DNA from: Acidobacteriaceae bacterium
GTDB lineage: Bacteria > Acidobacteriota > Terriglobia > Terriglobales > Acidobacteriaceae
Length of the DNA stretch: 6,267 bases
Reading direction: 5' to 3'
Assembly: GCA_027364815.1 (NCBI GenBank)
Contig: DAHXOQ010000170.1
Span: 1 to 6,267, forward strand
Positions 5,949 to 6,267 of the stretch are shown in pieces. Position numbers and translations under genes: made by a program. The first letter of the stretch is position 1. Each line of letters opens with the position of its first letter. The notes beneath the pieces were generated by a model. The model saw only the letters and a list, made by a program, of their open reading frames with translations, was not told the DNA's origin and did not search any database.

Positions 5949-6038
<90 letters not shown>

Positions 6039-6267
6039 GCTGAGGTAGGGGACTACCAGATTCCATTGTACCCAAATTTCATCCCCAATTCTTTCCAGAA
6101 CTTGGAAATTGCTTGCTTCCCAATGCAAACCATACAAATTAGATGCAGGAATCTCGGTTAGGCCGGTTAGTTCTGGGCAAGTTCGGATAACATCGCTCCA
6201 GGGCCGAAAACTGGTAAACTTGCATCGCTCGCCGGAGTGGTTTGCTCCGTCTTCCCAATCTCTGAGG
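6039..6267. other. Right-edge region upstream of tRNA-Ser, no supportable gene
   Basis: Apart from the possible tRNA promoter I see no start codon with a ribosome site and no recognisable protein. One minus-strand frame is stop-free from the window edge (6266) through the tRNA to 5784, discussed as a finding; its product is not recognised and its middle is the translation of the tRNA. A gene beyond the right edge could have its upstream region here. Confidence 0.4.
6065..6070 (-). promoter_or_regulatory. Possible -10 box of the tRNA-Ser gene
   Basis: The minus strand reads TACAAT, five of six matches to the consensus, 26 bases upstream of the mature tRNA 5' end, a usual distance for a short tRNA leader. 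No good -35 is found at 16-18 bases, so this is tentative. Confidence 0.3.

Overview
The window looks like a chromosomal segment from an acidobacterium (Terriglobales/Acidobacteriaceae-like). The assignment rests on the overall character of the proteins (the Crp/Fnr C-terminus, HPD and HGD read like acidobacterial homologues as I remember them), not on a search. Base composition is roughly balanced and gene starts mix ATG with a probable TTG. No mobile element, CRISPR array or sign of recent transfer was seen.

Layout. The left edge (1-368, +) holds the C-terminal half of a Crp/Fnr-family regulator cut by the window. It converges, across only 35 bases, on a four-gene minus-strand operon read from about 5079 down to 404: hpd (4-hydroxyphenylpyruvate dioxygenase), hmgA (homogentisate 1,2-dioxygenase), an unrecognised but conserved-looking 309-residue protein, and fahA (fumarylacetoacetase). 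Junctions are tight (18-base gap, 12-base gap, 4-base ATGA overlap), so the four genes are almost certainly co-transcribed and partly translationally coupled. Divergent from hpd across a 238-base intergenic region lies an Lrp/AsnC-family regulator (5318-5794, +), the likely local regulator. Downstream lies a minus-strand tRNA-Ser(UGA) with an encoded CCA end (5949-6038). The last 229 bases contain no gene I can support.

How it works together. The operon encodes the homogentisate route of tyrosine/phenylalanine breakdown: 4-hydroxyphenylpyruvate to homogentisate (hpd), to maleylacetoacetate (hmgA), and finally fumarylacetoacetate to fumarate plus acetoacetate (fahA). The step between hmgA and fahA, the maleylacetoacetate isomerase usually supplied by a zeta-class GST-like MaiA, is not encoded here. 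Exactly in that slot sits the unrecognised 309-residue protein. Its position makes it the most interesting item in the window and a candidate for an alternative isomerase or accessory enzyme, although nothing in the sequence proves that.

Regulation. The hpd/lrp intergenic region carries several perfect inverted repeats. Two share TACAT/ATGTA arms, and one of these runs into the probable -10 box of the lrp gene. That -10 box is so close to the ATG that the lrp transcript is probably leaderless. This pattern fits an autoregulated Lrp-type switch acting on both divergent units.
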